Notes: a model not told the origin generated them from the sequence alone. A DNA stretch of 64,000 nt from Alsobacter metallidurans (GCF_014636935.1 NZ_BMES01000002.1:62001-126000); one strand, 5' to 3'. Positions 7,853-18,767 are shown, counted from the stretch's first letter. Numbers and translations: made by a program.

Positions 7853-8531
7853 TATGACGCCCGTCGTCCAACTCGCCTCGTTTTTGCAGGCGTGCTGCTA
7901 CCCATGCGCAAAGAAGCGCCCATGCGGAGCCGACGCACCAGCCGGCAAGGACGTCGGTTGGCCAATGCACCCCGAGCGCGACGCGGCTGATACCGACTAG
8001 GATTGTCAACGTGACCCCAATGGTTAGGTAGTAGCCTTTTAGCACCGGACGCGGCTCGATCCTGGCAAGCAGCGCCGCGATGGTCAGGTAGGTCACCGCG
8101 GCGAGCATCGCGTGGCCGCTTGGAAAGCTCGCCGTAAAGACCTGCGGCGCGCCTGGGATCAAGCCCGGTCGAGCGCGCTCAAACAGCATTTTGAGAACGG
8201 TGCTTAGGATTTGCCCGCCTACAACTGAACCGAGGACCAGGGCGACCGCACGCCAGTTGCGGGCCATGGTGAGAAAGCCAACGACCGCGATCGTAACAAT
8301 CGCCAGCACCACGGTGCTGCCCAGGCTTGTCAGATCCCGCAGCATTTCGGGCAGCCATGCAGGCCCAAGCAGCAGGCCGGGATCCGCTGGTTGGCGCAGC
8401 AAAAGGATCAGTCGGCGGTCGAACGCACCTGTGTCGCCCTCCATTACTTCCTCGGCCAACAGCCCGAACATGAGGACTAGGCCCGCGATGGCCAGCAGGG
8501 TGAGAAGCCAGCGCGCCTCACGCCGGATCAT
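7839..8531 (-). CDS. PAP2-superfamily membrane phosphatase
   Basis: The 230-residue protein has about six transmembrane helices and the three PAP2 phosphatase motifs in order: 'KMLFERARP' (K-x6-RP), 'PSGH' and 'SRVALGVHWPTD' (SR-x5-H-x3-D). All catalytic residues are present. Members hydrolyse lipid phosphates such as undecaprenyl pyrophosphate or phosphatidic acid on the periplasmic face. It is transcribed divergently from the YncE-like gene and stands alone. Whether it is a BacA-independent undecaprenyl-PP phosphatase or a PgpB/lipid-A-type enzyme cannot be decided here. Confidence 0.88.
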   Translation of the reverse strand: MIRREARWLLTLLAIAGLVLMFGLLAEEVMEGDTGAFDRRLILLLRQPADPGLLLGPAWLPEMLRDLTSLGSTVVLAIVTIAVVGFLTMARNWRAVALVLGSVVGGQILSTVLKMLFERARPGLIPGAPQVFTASFPSGHAMLAAVTYLTIAALLARIEPRPVLKGYYLTIGVTLTILVGISRVALGVHWPTDVLAGWCVGSAWALLCAWVAARLQKRGELDDGRHTSGA

Positions 8532-8894
8532 GCCGGCCTCCCGCTTGCTAGCGCCGATCCAATGTCGTGATGCTCGGAGCCAACACCGGCGTGGAAGCGT
8601 TTCCCCAGCATCACTTCATCCGTTGGCGCGAACGCCCCAAGTCTTCTCACCGATTGTTCGTTCAACGTCGCCTCCACTTACATGATCGAAGCTCATCGAA
8701 TGGCAGTTCCACCCTTTCACGCTCGCCCGCCGCAGGTCCCCTCCGTCATCGAACTCAGGCTCGCGTCGACCGGTTCAGACAAAGTAGCTCGCCAACGCCG
8801 CTTTACTGGGATGAAACCCACCGATACGTTGACGGTCCTGCCCCTGTTGGGCCGCGGAAGGCCTGAGAACAAAGGCCATTTGAGGGAGGCTTAC
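8532..8894. other. divergent intergenic region
   Basis: This 363-base gap between PAP2 (leftward) and the YncE-like gene (rightward) carries both promoters. The forward frame is open but the translated upstream part is Arg/Pro/His-rich and not protein-like. No RNA, repeat or clear operator was seen. Confidence 0.5.
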
Positions 8895-9956
8895 ATGCGC
8901 AATCCCACCGGGGCCATTCTGGCCATGCTCTTAGCTTCGCCTGCATGGGCCTACGACGGATGGCATCTCGAAAAAGCGATCCCCGTTGCGAGCGGAACCG
9001 CGGCTTTCGACTACATCACCTTCGATGCTCAGGGTCAGCGCGTATTCGTCGGCCATCGCAAAGATGGCTTGCAAGTCGTTGATGTAAAGACTGGGGCGTT
9101 GCTGGCGACCGTTCCAGGCACACCCGCGGCAAGTTCTAACGGTGCCGTGTTGATCCCAGAGCTGGACCTCGGCGTATCAAATAATGAAAACGGTACTCTG
9201 ACCCCGTTCAAGCTGTCGACGCTTCAAGTGGGCGAACCGGTCAAACTAGGCGAAGAACTCGATACCAGCCATTATGACCCGTACACGAAACGCTTGTTCG
9301 TTAATATGTCTGCGGATGCATCGGGATCCGAAATAGCCGTGCTCGAGACCCCGTCGCTTCGCAAAATCGGATCAATCAAGCTTGCCAGCAAGAAGCTCGA
9401 ACATGCCGCCTTCGATGAAGCCGGAACGATGTTCTTGGCAGCCCGTGATCTCGACCTCGTCTATCGCATCGACACGACGGCGATGACAGCCACGGCGCAG
9501 TGGCCGACGACCAACTGCGGTCAGGCCAACAGTACGGCGTACGACGTCGCCAACAAGCGCCTGTTTGTCGCCTGCCGTGGCAACGACAAGATCAAGCCAT
9601 CGTTGATCGTCATTGATGCGGGGACCGGCGCCGTGGGCTTTAAGGCCGAGATCGGCGGCGGTAACGATGGTCTCGTGTTTGACCCAAAAACCAAAAGGAT
9701 CTTCGCGGCAAACGGGCTCAGCGCCAATCTCAATGTTTTTGAGCAGGTCAGCGCCGATGATTATAGGCCCGTGGAAGCGCTAGGCACACGAGCGATGGTC
9801 AAGGTGCTTGCCTATGACCCCGAGGAGCAGAAACTTTATTCAATGACTGCCGAAGGGGCTGCCGATTTTAGTAAAAAGATCAACACAGCGGTGAGTCCCT
9901 TCTATCCAAATACATTCAGACCGAACACCTTCTCGGTTTTAATCTACTCAAAGTGA
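8895..9956 (+). CDS. YncE-like exported beta-propeller protein
   Basis: About 353 residues. The ATG at 8895 follows GGGAGG with good spacing, and the product starts with a signal peptide ('AILAMLLASPAWA'). The mature protein is built of repeated blade units: 'FDYITFDAQGQRVFVGH', 'DTSHYDPYTKRLFVNM', 'LEHAAFDEAGTMFLAA', 'STAYDVANKRLFVACRG', 'DGLVFDPKTKRIFAANG' and 'LAYDPEEQKLYSMT'. This is the YVTN/YncE seven-bladed propeller pattern. These periplasmic proteins are often scaffolds or DNA/metal-binding of unclear role. The open frame extends upstream to 8682, but the SD and signal peptide fix the start. It is a single gene. Confidence 0.85.
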   Translation: MRNPTGAILAMLLASPAWAYDGWHLEKAIPVASGTAAFDYITFDAQGQRVFVGHRKDGLQVVDVKTGALLATVPGTPAASSNGAVLIPELDLGVSNNENGTLTPFKLSTLQVGEPVKLGEELDTSHYDPYTKRLFVNMSADASGSEIAVLETPSLRKIGSIKLASKKLEHAAFDEAGTMFLAARDLDLVYRIDTTAMTATAQWPTTNCGQANSTAYDVANKRLFVACRGNDKIKPSLIVIDAGTGAVGFKAEIGGGNDGLVFDPKTKRIFAANGLSANLNVFEQVSADDYRPVEALGTRAMVKVLAYDPEEQKLYSMTAEGAADFSKKINTAVSPFYPNTFRPNTFSVLIYSK

Positions 9957-10365
9957 TCGGGGTCTCGACTGAACCGCGAGCGCAACGATGTCGGCGGTCA
10001 GACGTGGGTAGAGCACCCCAAACGGGCAAATGTCTGCTCCGGAGTCACGAGCGGTCTTTCAGTTTGCACCTACTCTGAATCCTCAGCGCCGTTCGGTTAA
10101 GGTGGTTGCGCGTCCCCGCAACCAAAATCCGCAAATTCGACAAAAAACGCCGCCCCCAAAGGGCGGCGTTCTGCGTCGGGACGATCACAAACCACCCCTG
10201 GCGCTCCCTTGCAGGTTTGCTGTAATCGCCACCGGCCTGCGTCGGTCCATTGGCGACACGCGCGATCATGCTACCCGGCATCTCGCCCGCGCTGATCTTA
10301 GGAACAAGCTTGGAAGGCGAGCTGCTGGCCGTCGAAACCAAAGCCGCCGCTGGGCGACCCGCGCT
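9957..10365. other. intergenic region between convergent genes
   Basis: This 409-base gap lies between the ends of the YncE-like gene and the GntR gene. Apart from a terminator hairpin near 10142-10170 I see nothing in it; a short leftward open frame across 10045-10341 runs through the terminator and has no recognisable features. Confidence 0.5.
10142..10170 (-). terminator. rho-independent terminator of the GntR gene
   Basis: The 10-base arms AACGCCGCCC (10146-10155) and GGGCGGCGTT (10161-10170) enclose a 5-base loop. On the minus strand the stem is followed by a run of T (complement of the A-run at 10142-10147). No T-run follows on the plus strand, so it acts on leftward transcripts. A near-identical stem recurs at 45945-45972. 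Confidence 0.8.
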
Positions 10366-11019
10366 TCAGAAAAAGCGTCGCAGATGTGACATGACGCTCG
10401 CGCGGACATTGTCGATGTGCTCGCGCATGGCGTCTTGCGCGCGCGATGCGTCCCGCGCCGTGATGGCGTCGATGATGGCCAGATGCTCGCGCACCCCCGG
10501 TTCGAACCGCTCGGGAACCCGCCCCATGTCGAAGATCCTCGTCTTCTTGCGGAGATCTTCGATCAGTTCAGCGAGCAGGCGCGACCCGGCCAGACCCGCG
10601 ATGATCAGGTGGAGCCGGTCGTCCACCGCGACATGTTCGGCGGGCGTTGGCTCGACGCCGTCTCGAAATTCGGCGATGCGGGCCGCTACTGCGCTCAATT
10701 CGGGAGATCCGCCGGTCTGGGCGGCGCGGCCTGCGGCCTCCACCTCGAGAAGCCGCCTGATATGCAGGACCTCGATGAAGTCGTCGACCGAGAGCCGACG
10801 GACGACCGGGGTCGCGCCGGCGCTGCGGAGCACCAGTCCTTCGGTCATCAGGCGCATGGTTGCTTCGCGCACAGGCGTGCGCGAAACGCCGAGGCGCTCT
10901 GCAAGCTTCTTTTCCTGCAACGACGCGCCGGCGGGCAACTCGCCATTGAGGATCATGTCGCGGAGCCGCTCATAGGTCGTGTGACCCAGCGTCGAGATCG
11001 TGCCCTGATCGGCGGTCAC
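10366..11019 (-). CDS. GntR-family (FCD/FadR-type) transcriptional regulator
   Basis: The protein has an N-terminal winged HTH ('TTYERLRDMILNGELPAGASL' region, then 'LAERLGVSRTPVREATMRL', the GntR signature) and a C-terminal all-helical FCD ligand domain with metal-binding-type His/Asp residues ('HLIIAGLAGS', 'REHLAIIDAI', 'AMREHIDNV'). The GTG at 11019 has GGAG seven bases upstream and gives 217 residues, typical for the subfamily; the frame stays open to 11088. It is divergent from the hydantoinase operon with a palindromic site between them. I infer that it represses that operon and probably the nearby transporter in response to a substrate or intermediate. Confidence 0.9.
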   Translation of the reverse strand: MTADQGTISTLGHTTYERLRDMILNGELPAGASLQEKKLAERLGVSRTPVREATMRLMTEGLVLRSAGATPVVRRLSVDDFIEVLHIRRLLEVEAAGRAAQTGGSPELSAVAARIAEFRDGVEPTPAEHVAVDDRLHLIIAGLAGSRLLAELIEDLRKKTRIFDMGRVPERFEPGVREHLAIIDAITARDASRAQDAMREHIDNVRASVMSHLRRFF

Positions 11020-11124
11020 CCATCCACTCCGCTTTTGAGGGCGTCCGTGCATCGCAGAAGCGCGCGCTTGCGCCGCCCTGTTCTGCACCTACCCCAACCT
11101 TGGCTTTCCCTCTCGCCATCCCGA

Positions 11125-11134
11125 GTGTATACAC
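11125..11134. promoter_or_regulatory. probable GntR operator (GTGTATACAC)
   Basis: This perfect 10-base palindrome contains the TGTATACA core common in FCD-type GntR operators. It lies in the gap between the GntR gene and the divergent hydantoinase operon, well placed for autoregulation and control of the operon. Assignment to the adjacent regulator is inference. Confidence 0.65.
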
Positions 11135-11240
11135 ACTGTATGTCGAAGTCACGCAGGCTCGGCTGCAAGACGGCGGGTCTGCAAGGCGCTGAAGCCGAAG
11201 CGGAAGGGCGCGTGTTGCGGCGGCCATGCATCCGGAGTCC

Positions 11241-12707
11241 ATGATGGCCGACATGCTTTACGACACCGTGATCCGCAACGGCGTCATCGCAACCGCCACT
11301 GACGTGTTCAAGGCCGATCTCGCCATTACGGGCGAAACGATCGCAGCCATTGGCGCGACGCTTCCGCCGGGCCGGCGGGAGATCGACGCGACCAACAGGC
11401 TGGTCCTTCCAGGCGGCGTCGACGTGCACTGCCATATCGAACAGTTGTCCGGCGGCGGCCTCATGAACGCCGACAGTTTCGAGAGCGCTACGCGCTCGGC
11501 CGCTTTCGGCGGCACCACGTCGGTGATTTCGTTTGCGGCCCAGCACCGCGGCGCGAGGCTCAGCACAGTCGTGGAGGACTATGCGGCGCTGGCCCGGCGC
11601 GGGGCGGTGATCGACTACGGTTTCCATCTCATGGTCGCCAATCCGGACCAGCAGACCGTTGAGCATGACCTGCCGGCGCTGATCGAGGCCGGGCACCGCT
11701 CCGTCAAGGTTTTCATGACCTACGACGCGGTCCAGGTGAGTGACCAGCAGCTTCTTGACGTCATGCTGGCGGCGCGCGGCGCCGGGGCGCTCGTCTGCGT
11801 GCACGCTGAAAATCACGGCGTCTTGAAATGGATGAGCGAGCGGCTGGTCGCCCGCGGCTATGTTCTGCCGAAATTCCACGCCGTGAGCCATCCGCGTGCG
11901 GCCGAGGTCGAGGCCTTCCATCGCCTGATCGCCTTCTCGGAGTTGCTCGACCAGCCGATCATGATCTTTCACGTCTCCACTGCTGAGGGCGCGGCCGTGA
12001 TCCGCGACGCGCGTGGACGCGGGGTGAAGATCTTCGCCGAGACCTGCCCGCATTACCTGCTGATGACGGCGCAGGATCTCGACCGGCCGGGGCTTGAAGG
12101 GGCCAAGTGGATCTGTTCGCCGCCCCAGCGCACGGCCGCCGACCAGGAGGCGCTCTGGCGAGCGCTGGCCCTCGGCGACCTGCAGGTCCTGTCGTCCGAT
12201 CACGCTCCTTATCGTTTCGATTCGAGCGGAAAGCTCAGCGCTGGCGACAACCCGACGTTCAAGCAGATGGCCAACGGCATGCCGGGCCTGGAACTGCGGC
12301 AGCCGCTCCTGTTTGACGCCATGGTGTCGCAAGGGCGCATGGGGCTCAGCAAGTTCGTCGAACTCACCGCGACGGCTCCGGCCCGGATCTATGATCTTCC
12401 GGGTAAAGGCTCGCTGGCGATCGGGGCGGACGCCGACGTCGCGATCTGGAATCCCGAGCGTCGCGTCACGCTCGCAAACGACCTGCACGACAATGCGGGC
12501 TACAATCCCTTCGAGGGCCGCACCGTCACGGGCTGGCCCGAAACCGTGTTGCGGCGAGGCGAGGTGATCGTCGCGGAGGGCGTCATCAACGCCGCGCCGG
12601 GCTCGGGACGTCTCCTGCTGCGGCCCGCGGGCGAAGCCACACGGCCCACCGGCCGGCTGTCGGCGGAATTCGATCCCGCACGGAATTTCGGCGCCGATCT
12701 CTACTGA
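11241..12707 (+). CDS. dihydropyrimidinase/D-hydantoinase family cyclic amidohydrolase
   Basis: The protein of about 488 residues has the full metal site of the hydantoinase/dihydropyrimidinase family: 'GGVDVHCHIE' (HxH), 'SVKVFMTYD' (Lys carbamylated to bridge two metals), 'VHAENHG', 'FHVSTAEG' and 'LSSDHAPY'. Members open cyclic amide rings such as hydantoins or dihydropyrimidines. The frame is open from 11226; ATG codons at 11241/11244 sit just after GGAG and are preferred. It is the first of three genes in a rightward operon, followed by an Asp/Glu/hydantoin racemase and a DHDPS-family lyase. This suggests degradation of a cyclic ureide or lactam to an amino acid derivative. Confidence 0.88.
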   Translation: MMADMLYDTVIRNGVIATATDVFKADLAITGETIAAIGATLPPGRREIDATNRLVLPGGVDVHCHIEQLSGGGLMNADSFESATRSAAFGGTTSVISFAAQHRGARLSTVVEDYAALARRGAVIDYGFHLMVANPDQQTVEHDLPALIEAGHRSVKVFMTYDAVQVSDQQLLDVMLAARGAGALVCVHAENHGVLKWMSERLVARGYVLPKFHAVSHPRAAEVEAFHRLIAFSELLDQPIMIFHVSTAEGAAVIRDARGRGVKIFAETCPHYLLMTAQDLDRPGLEGAKWICSPPQRTAADQEALWRALALGDLQVLSSDHAPYRFDSSGKLSAGDNPTFKQMANGMPGLELRQPLLFDAMVSQGRMGLSKFVELTATAPARIYDLPGKGSLAIGADADVAIWNPERRVTLANDLHDNAGYNPFEGRTVTGWPETVLRRGEVIVAEGVINAAPGSGRLLLRPAGEATRPTGRLSAEFDPARNFGADLY

Positions 12708-12731
12708 GGCAGCGGCTTGGAGCGCTCCGCC

Positions 12732-13394
12732 ATGAGCAACACGATCTACGTCATCAATCCAAATTCCTCGACCACCGTCACCGACGCGATCGACCGGGCT
12801 TTGGAGCCGCTGCGCACGCCGCAAGGGCCGGCGATCGCCTGCCTGACCTTGCCGGATGGCCCGGCCGGGATCCAAAGCCAGCGCGACGTGGACGGCGTCA
12901 TCGGGCCGCTTCTGCGGCGAGCCGGCGACCTCGAAGAGGAGGCGGCGGCTTTCGTGATCGCCTGCTTCAGCGATCCAGGCCTCCACGCCTTGCGCGAGCA
13001 GAGCCGGCGCCCGGTCTTCGGCATCGCGGAAGCCGGCGTGTTGACGGCGCTCACCCTGGGGCAGCGATTTGGCGTCATCGCAATCCTGCCGACCTCGATC
13101 CCCCGGCACCTGCGCTACTTCGGCGCGATGGGGGTGATGGGCCGCTTCGCCGGCGACCTCTCGATCGGGCTGGGCGTGGCGGAACTGGCCGACGAGGCGC
13201 GGACCTACGAACGCATGAGCGCCACGGGCCGCGCGCTGCGGGACGCCCACGGCGCCGACGTGATCGTGATGGGCTGCGCCGGCATGGCTCGTTATCGCCG
13301 GCGGCTGCAGGATGAGCTTGGCGTCCCGGTCGTGGAGCCGACGCAGGCCGCGACCGCCATGGCGCTCGGTCGCGTTCTTTTGGGCGATCGCTAG
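12732..13394 (+). CDS. aspartate/glutamate/hydantoin racemase family protein
   Basis: This 220-residue protein begins 'TIYVINPNSS', the hallmark of the Asp/Glu/hydantoin racemase family. It has both candidate catalytic cysteines, in 'VIACFSDPGL' and 'VIVMGCAGMA', which act as the two acid/base residues in cofactor-independent racemases. The ATG at 12732 follows GGAG with nine-base spacing; an in-frame TTG at 12717 is less likely. Next to a hydantoinase it most plausibly racemises the hydantoin-like substrate so that both enantiomers can be opened. Amidase activity, as in maleate isomerase/arylmalonate decarboxylase relatives, is an alternative. Confidence 0.85.
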   Translation: MSNTIYVINPNSSTTVTDAIDRALEPLRTPQGPAIACLTLPDGPAGIQSQRDVDGVIGPLLRRAGDLEEEAAAFVIACFSDPGLHALREQSRRPVFGIAEAGVLTALTLGQRFGVIAILPTSIPRHLRYFGAMGVMGRFAGDLSIGLGVAELADEARTYERMSATGRALRDAHGADVIVMGCAGMARYRRRLQDELGVPVVEPTQAATAMALGRVLLGDR

Positions 13395-13425
13395 ACGCCG
13401 TCACCATGCTCGAGATTGGAATCCG

Positions 13426-14355
13426 ATGCCTTTGATCACCGAAGCGGCAGCAGGCGTGTTCGTGATCGCCGTCACTCCGTTCACCCCGCAGGGCGCGATC
13501 GATTACGCCAGCCTGGACTCGATGGTGGACTTCTACCTCGAGAAGGGCGCAAGCGGCCTGACCTTGCTGGGCATGATGGGCGAAGCTCCGAAACTGACCG
13601 GCGCTGAATCGCTCGCCGTGGTGAAGCGCGTGCTGGCGCGCGTGGGCGGGACCACGCCCATCGTGGTGGGCGTCTCGGCGCCCGGCTTCGCGCCGATGCA
13701 GGAGCTCGGCAGCCAGGTGATGGACGCCGGGGCGGCGGGCGTGATGGTGGCGCCGCCGTCCAGCGTCAGAACCGATGACCAGGTCTACTCCTACTTCGAG
13801 ACGGCGGCCGCGATGCTCGGCGACACGCCCTTCGTGTTGCAGGACTATCCGCTTGCGACCGGCGTGCAGATCTCGACGGCCGTGATCAACCGCATCGTGC
13901 AGGCTCTGCCCACCTGCGTGATGCTCAAGCATGAAGACTGGCCGGGGCTGAACAAGATCGGCGCCCTGCGCGCCGCCAGCGATCGGGGCGAGGCGCGCCG
14001 GATTTCGATCCTGTGCGGCAATGGTGGGATCTTCCTGCCGGAGGAACTGAGCCGTGGCGCCGACGGCGCGATGACGGGTTTCGCCTACCCGGAGATGATG
14101 GTCGAGGTCTGCAAGGCGCATGCGGCCGGCGACGTCGAGCGGGCCCACGACTTGTTCGACGCTTACCTGCCGCTGGCCCGCTACGAGCTGCAGCCGGGGC
14201 TGGGTCTGCAGATCAGGAAGCACATCCTGGCGCGCCGCGGCGTGATTGCGTCCGCAGCCTTGCGAGCGCCGGCCGGCCGACTTTCGCCCGGTGATCTCGC
14301 CGACATTGAGCGCCTGATCGCGCGCCAGGAGCGCAAGCTGGCCGAGCTGGGCTGA
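13426..14355 (+). CDS. dihydrodipicolinate synthase/N-acetylneuraminate lyase family protein
   Basis: The 309-residue TIM-barrel protein starts 'GVFVIAVTPFTPQGAIDYASL', has 'GLTLLGMMGEAPKLT' (family 'GTTGE' region altered to 'GMMGE') and a Schiff-base Lys in 'CVMLKHEDWPG', near residue 165. The substitutions in the GTTGE motif argue against lysine-pathway DapA and for a catabolic aldolase or dehydratase. The ATG at 13426 is chosen; the upstream open region to 13312 lies inside the racemase gene. It is the last gene of the hydantoinase operon and convergent with the transporter genes. A C-C lyase or dehydratase step on the ring-opened product is inference. Confidence 0.85.
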   Translation: MPLITEAAAGVFVIAVTPFTPQGAIDYASLDSMVDFYLEKGASGLTLLGMMGEAPKLTGAESLAVVKRVLARVGGTTPIVVGVSAPGFAPMQELGSQVMDAGAAGVMVAPPSSVRTDDQVYSYFETAAAMLGDTPFVLQDYPLATGVQISTAVINRIVQALPTCVMLKHEDWPGLNKIGALRAASDRGEARRISILCGNGGIFLPEELSRGADGAMTGFAYPEMMVEVCKAHAAGDVERAHDLFDAYLPLARYELQPGLGLQIRKHILARRGVIASAALRAPAGRLSPGDLADIERLIARQERKLAELG

Positions 14356-14383
14356 AGCGTCAGCCCATGAGACCGGCCGACGC

Positions 14384-15825
14384 TCAGAGCGGGGGGAGGG
14401 CGCGGATGTCGACGACGCCGTCGCGGCGCATGCTCCAGCCGGGATGACGGCCGCGCAGGCCGATGACCCGGCGATGATTGTAAAGATAGAGCCAGGGCGG
14501 GTCCTGCTGGAGCAGCCGGTAGCATTGCCGATACAGCTTTTCGCGCGCCTCGGCGGACACCGTCCCGCGCGCGACGTCGATCAGGCGTTCCACAGCCGGG
14601 TTGGAATATCCCTCCCACCAGGAGCCGCGGACGCGGGAATCGATCTTCTCGTGCAGCACCCGAAAGACGCTCATCGGGCTCGAGTCGAACACGCAGACAT
14701 CATGGATCGCCTTGAGCCTCACCTGGTTGGCGTAATGCACGCGATCGGGCTCGATATGGCGCTTGAAGCGAACGCCCAGCGGGGAGAGCTGCTCTTCCAC
14801 GGCATCCGCCAGGGCCTGTGCTTCGTCGGGCAGTCGCGTCGGGCAGTACAGGTTCAGGGTGAGGCCGTCCCCATGACCGGCCGCGGCCAGAAGCCGGCGC
14901 GCTTCGGCAAGGTCCTGCGTAAAGGGGGGCGCGTCCGGGTCGGCGCCGTAATGCGCCGGGCTCACGAAACCATGCAGGGGCTGCCCGGCGCCGCCGAGCA
15001 CGTCGTCCACTAGAGCCTGGCGGTCAATCGCCAGATTCAGCGCGAGGCGGACGCGAGGGTCGCTGGCCGGTCCTGAGGCTGCGTTGAACATCATGATCAG
15101 CGCGGTCGGAGCCAGGTGCTCTTGAACCGTGAACGACGACGCCGGGAGCTCAGACAAGGCCGAGCGTGGCAGGCCGTTGGCGATGTCGACCTGTCCGGTC
15201 CTGAGCGCCTCGGCGCGGCTGGCCGCTGTTTCGCCCCTCACCCATGTGACGCCATCAAAGGTCGGCTTGCCGTCGAAATGGCCCGGATTGGCGCGCAACT
15301 CGATGCGCTCGCCCGGATGGTAGGCGTGGAGCCGGTAGGGGCCGGTGCCGACCGCGCGGCGCGCAAGGTCGTCCCCCGCGGCCTCCACGGCGCGCGGCGA
15401 GACGATGTGCCCGTAGGCCAGGATGTCGAACAGATCGGCGATGGGCTGCGCCAGCGTCAGCGCCACCTCGTAGCGGCCGAGAACCTCCACCTGCAGCCCG
15501 GCGAGATACTGCGCATAGACGCCCGGCGCCCCCAGCGTCGCCCCCATGTCGGGGCGGGCCATGCGCAGCAGCGCGTAGCGGACCGCCTTGGCGTCACAGG
15601 GCTCGCCGTCATGGAACAGCACGCCTTCGCGGAGGCGGAATTGGTAGCGGCGCGCGTCCTCTGAGACGGTCCACTCCGTGGCGAGCGACGGCCCGTAGCC
15701 GCCATCCGGGGTGCGCCGGACCAGCGTGTCGAAGAGCGCGCCGAACACCGTGAGGATGTCGTTGGCGTCCGTGCATGCATGGGGGTCGTCCAGCGCGACC
15801 CGGCCCTGGCTGATCGTGATGGTGG

Positions 15826-15829
<4 letters not shown>
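14384..15829 (-). CDS. family 5 (peptide/opine-type) ABC solute-binding protein without a signal peptide
   Basis: The 481-residue protein has the SBP_bac_5 pattern: 'LFDTLVRRTPDGGYGPSLA', 'YQFRLREGVLFHDGEP', 'VGTGPYRLHAY', and near the end 'DPPWLYLYNHRRVIG'. It starts 'MTTITISQGRVALDDPH', directly at the mature fold, with no signal peptide or lipobox. The ATG at 15829 overlaps the stop of the preceding ATPase gene as ATGA, so an upstream start is not available without long overlap. As written the protein would stay in the cytoplasm. It is the last gene of the transporter operon, which also encodes a normal exported binding protein. Confidence 0.85.
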
Positions 15830-16856
<1,027 letters not shown>

Positions 16857-16857
<1 letters not shown>

Positions 16858-17867
16858 TAGAGCTTCGCCTCCAGCGGGAAGTGGCAGGCCGCGGCGTGGC
16901 CGGGCGCGAACTCGGCCAGCACTGGCTCGACTTCCCGGCATAGCGGCTGAGCGGCGCTGCAGCGCGGCGCGAACGCGCAGCCGGGCGGCAGGGCGCGGAT
17001 GTTTGGGACTGAACCGGGGATCTGGTGCAGCCGCCGGCGCGATCGGTCGTCATGCGGAATCGAGTCGAGCAGCCCGCGCGTGTAGTGGTGCGCCGGCCTG
17101 CGGATCAAGCGCGCCGTCGGCCCCCGCTCGACGATGCGGCCGCAATACAGCACCACAACCTTGTCGGCCATCTGCGACACGGCCGCGAGATCGTGTGTGA
17201 TCAGGATGAGCGACGCCCGGGTCTGCTCCACCTGCCGCTTCATCAGCCGCAGCAACTGCGCCTGGATCGTGACGTCGAGCGCAGTGGTCGGCTCGTCGGC
17301 GATGAGCAGGCGAGGGCCGGCGATCATCGCGATCGCGATCACGACGCGCTGGCGCATGCCGCCCGAAAACTGGTGAGGGTAGCTGTCGAGACGCTCCTCG
17401 GGCTGCGGGATGCCGACGTCGCGCAGCATCTCGACGCAGCGCGCCCGCCTTTGGCCCGCCGGCATGTCGGTATGGAGCCGCAGCATTTCTTCCAGCTGGT
17501 TGCCCACCGTGTACAGCGGGTTCAGCGCCGTCATCGGGTCCTGGAAGATCATCGCGATGCGCTTGCCGCGCACGCCGCGCATCCGGGCCTCGTCGAGCCG
17601 CAGCAGGTCCTGCCCCTCGAAGCGGATTTCGCCCGCCTCGATGCGGCCGGGCGGGTCGATCAGCCCCATGATCGAAAACCCGATCATGGACTTGCCGCCG
17701 CCTGACTCGCCGACCAGCCCGAGGATCTCGCCCAAAGCCAGGTCGAAGCTGACGCCATCGACCGCCTTCACCACCCCGGCGAAGGTGTGGAAATAGGTTT
17801 TCAGCCCGGTGACGGACAGCAACGGCGTGGCCGTCGGCTCGGCGGACGGGAGCGGGGTCATCGTCAT
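16857..17867 (-). CDS. oligopeptide/dipeptide-type ABC transporter ATPase (DppD-like)
   Basis: The 336-residue ATPase has Walker A 'GESGGGKSM', '[13 protein letters not shown]', signature 'FSGGMRQR', Walker B 'LLIADEP', H-loop 'ITHDLAA' and the C-terminal oligopeptide-transporter Cys motif ('[14 protein letters not shown]'). The start at 17867 gives an ATGA overlap with the DppC gene; the frame is open to 17969 without support. It is the partner of the DppF-like subunit. Confidence 0.92.
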
Positions 17868-18757
17868 TTCAGGCGCGGGTTGAGCTCGTCGCGAAGGAAA
17901 TCGCCGAGCAGGTTGATGCCGAAGACGATCAGCATGATGAACAGGCCTGGGAACACCGAGATCCACCACAGCCCGGAGAACAGCACGTCGAAGCCGTTCT
18001 TGATGAGCAGGCCGAGGGAAGGTTCGGTGATCGGCACCCCGACGCCCAGAAACGACAGGGACGCCTCGATCAGGATGAACGTGCCGACCTGGATCGTCGC
18101 CACGACGATCAGGGGCGTCAGCACGTTGGGCAGGACGTGGCGCAGGATGATCTTGCGGTTCGGCAGGCCCGACACGCGGGCGGCCTGGACATATTCCTTT
18201 TGCGATTCCCGCAGGGTCGAGCCCCGCACGATGCGCGCATACACCACCCAGCCCACCGAGATCAGCGCGATCAGAACCTTGTCGGCGCCGGTTCCGAACG
18301 CCGACATCAGGAAGAGGGCCGTCAGCACCGACGGAAACGACAGCTGGATATCGGCGATCCGCATGATGACGCTATCGAGCTTGCCGCCGTAAAAGCCCGC
18401 CAGGAGGCCCAGCGCAGCGCCGAGCACGCACGAGCCCAGCATGGCCGTGAACCCGATGAACAGCGATATGCGGCTGCCGTAGACGATGCTGGCGAGGACG
18501 TCGCGACCCTGGCCGTCGGTTCCGAGCAAGTATTGCGGCACGCCGCCCTCGAGCCAGACAGGCGGCTTGAACGAGTCCATGAGTTCGAGCTGCGCGACGT
18601 CGTAGGGATCCTGCGCGACAAGCCAGGGGCCGATCGACACCATGACGACAAACATCGCCACGATGGCCGCGCCGATCATGGCCGAGCGGTTGTGCCGGAA
18701 ACTGTGGAAGAGCTCCGACGCGGCAAAGCGCTTCATGACCCCTGGAACGGTGTTCAT
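17864..18757 (-). CDS. ABC transporter permease (DppC-like)
   Basis: About 297 residues with six predicted helices, an N-terminal 'FRHNRSAMIGAAIVAMF' leader helix, 'LGTDGQGRDVLASIVYGSR' (the conserved DppC periplasmic loop) and the EAA loop 'EYVQAARVSGLPNRKIILRH'. The start 'MNTVPG' at 18757 lies ten bases after the DppB stop. It pairs with the DppB-like permease as the membrane channel of the importer. Confidence 0.92.
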   Translation of the reverse strand: MNTVPGVMKRFAASELFHSFRHNRSAMIGAAIVAMFVVMVSIGPWLVAQDPYDVAQLELMDSFKPPVWLEGGVPQYLLGTDGQGRDVLASIVYGSRISLFIGFTAMLGSCVLGAALGLLAGFYGGKLDSVIMRIADIQLSFPSVLTALFLMSAFGTGADKVLIALISVGWVVYARIVRGSTLRESQKEYVQAARVSGLPNRKIILRHVLPNVLTPLIVVATIQVGTFILIEASLSFLGVGVPITEPSLGLLIKNGFDVLFSGLWWISVFPGLFIMLIVFGINLLGDFLRDELNPRLK

Positions 18758-18767
18758 CGGGCGGGCT

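Noticed and set aside
10045-10341. 98-codon minus-strand open frame after the GntR gene
   Set aside because: It runs straight through the terminator hairpin and has no recognisable domain.
11016-13250. 744-codon minus-strand open frame opposite the hydantoinase operon
   Set aside because: Low-complexity shadow of two well-supported enzymes on the plus strand.
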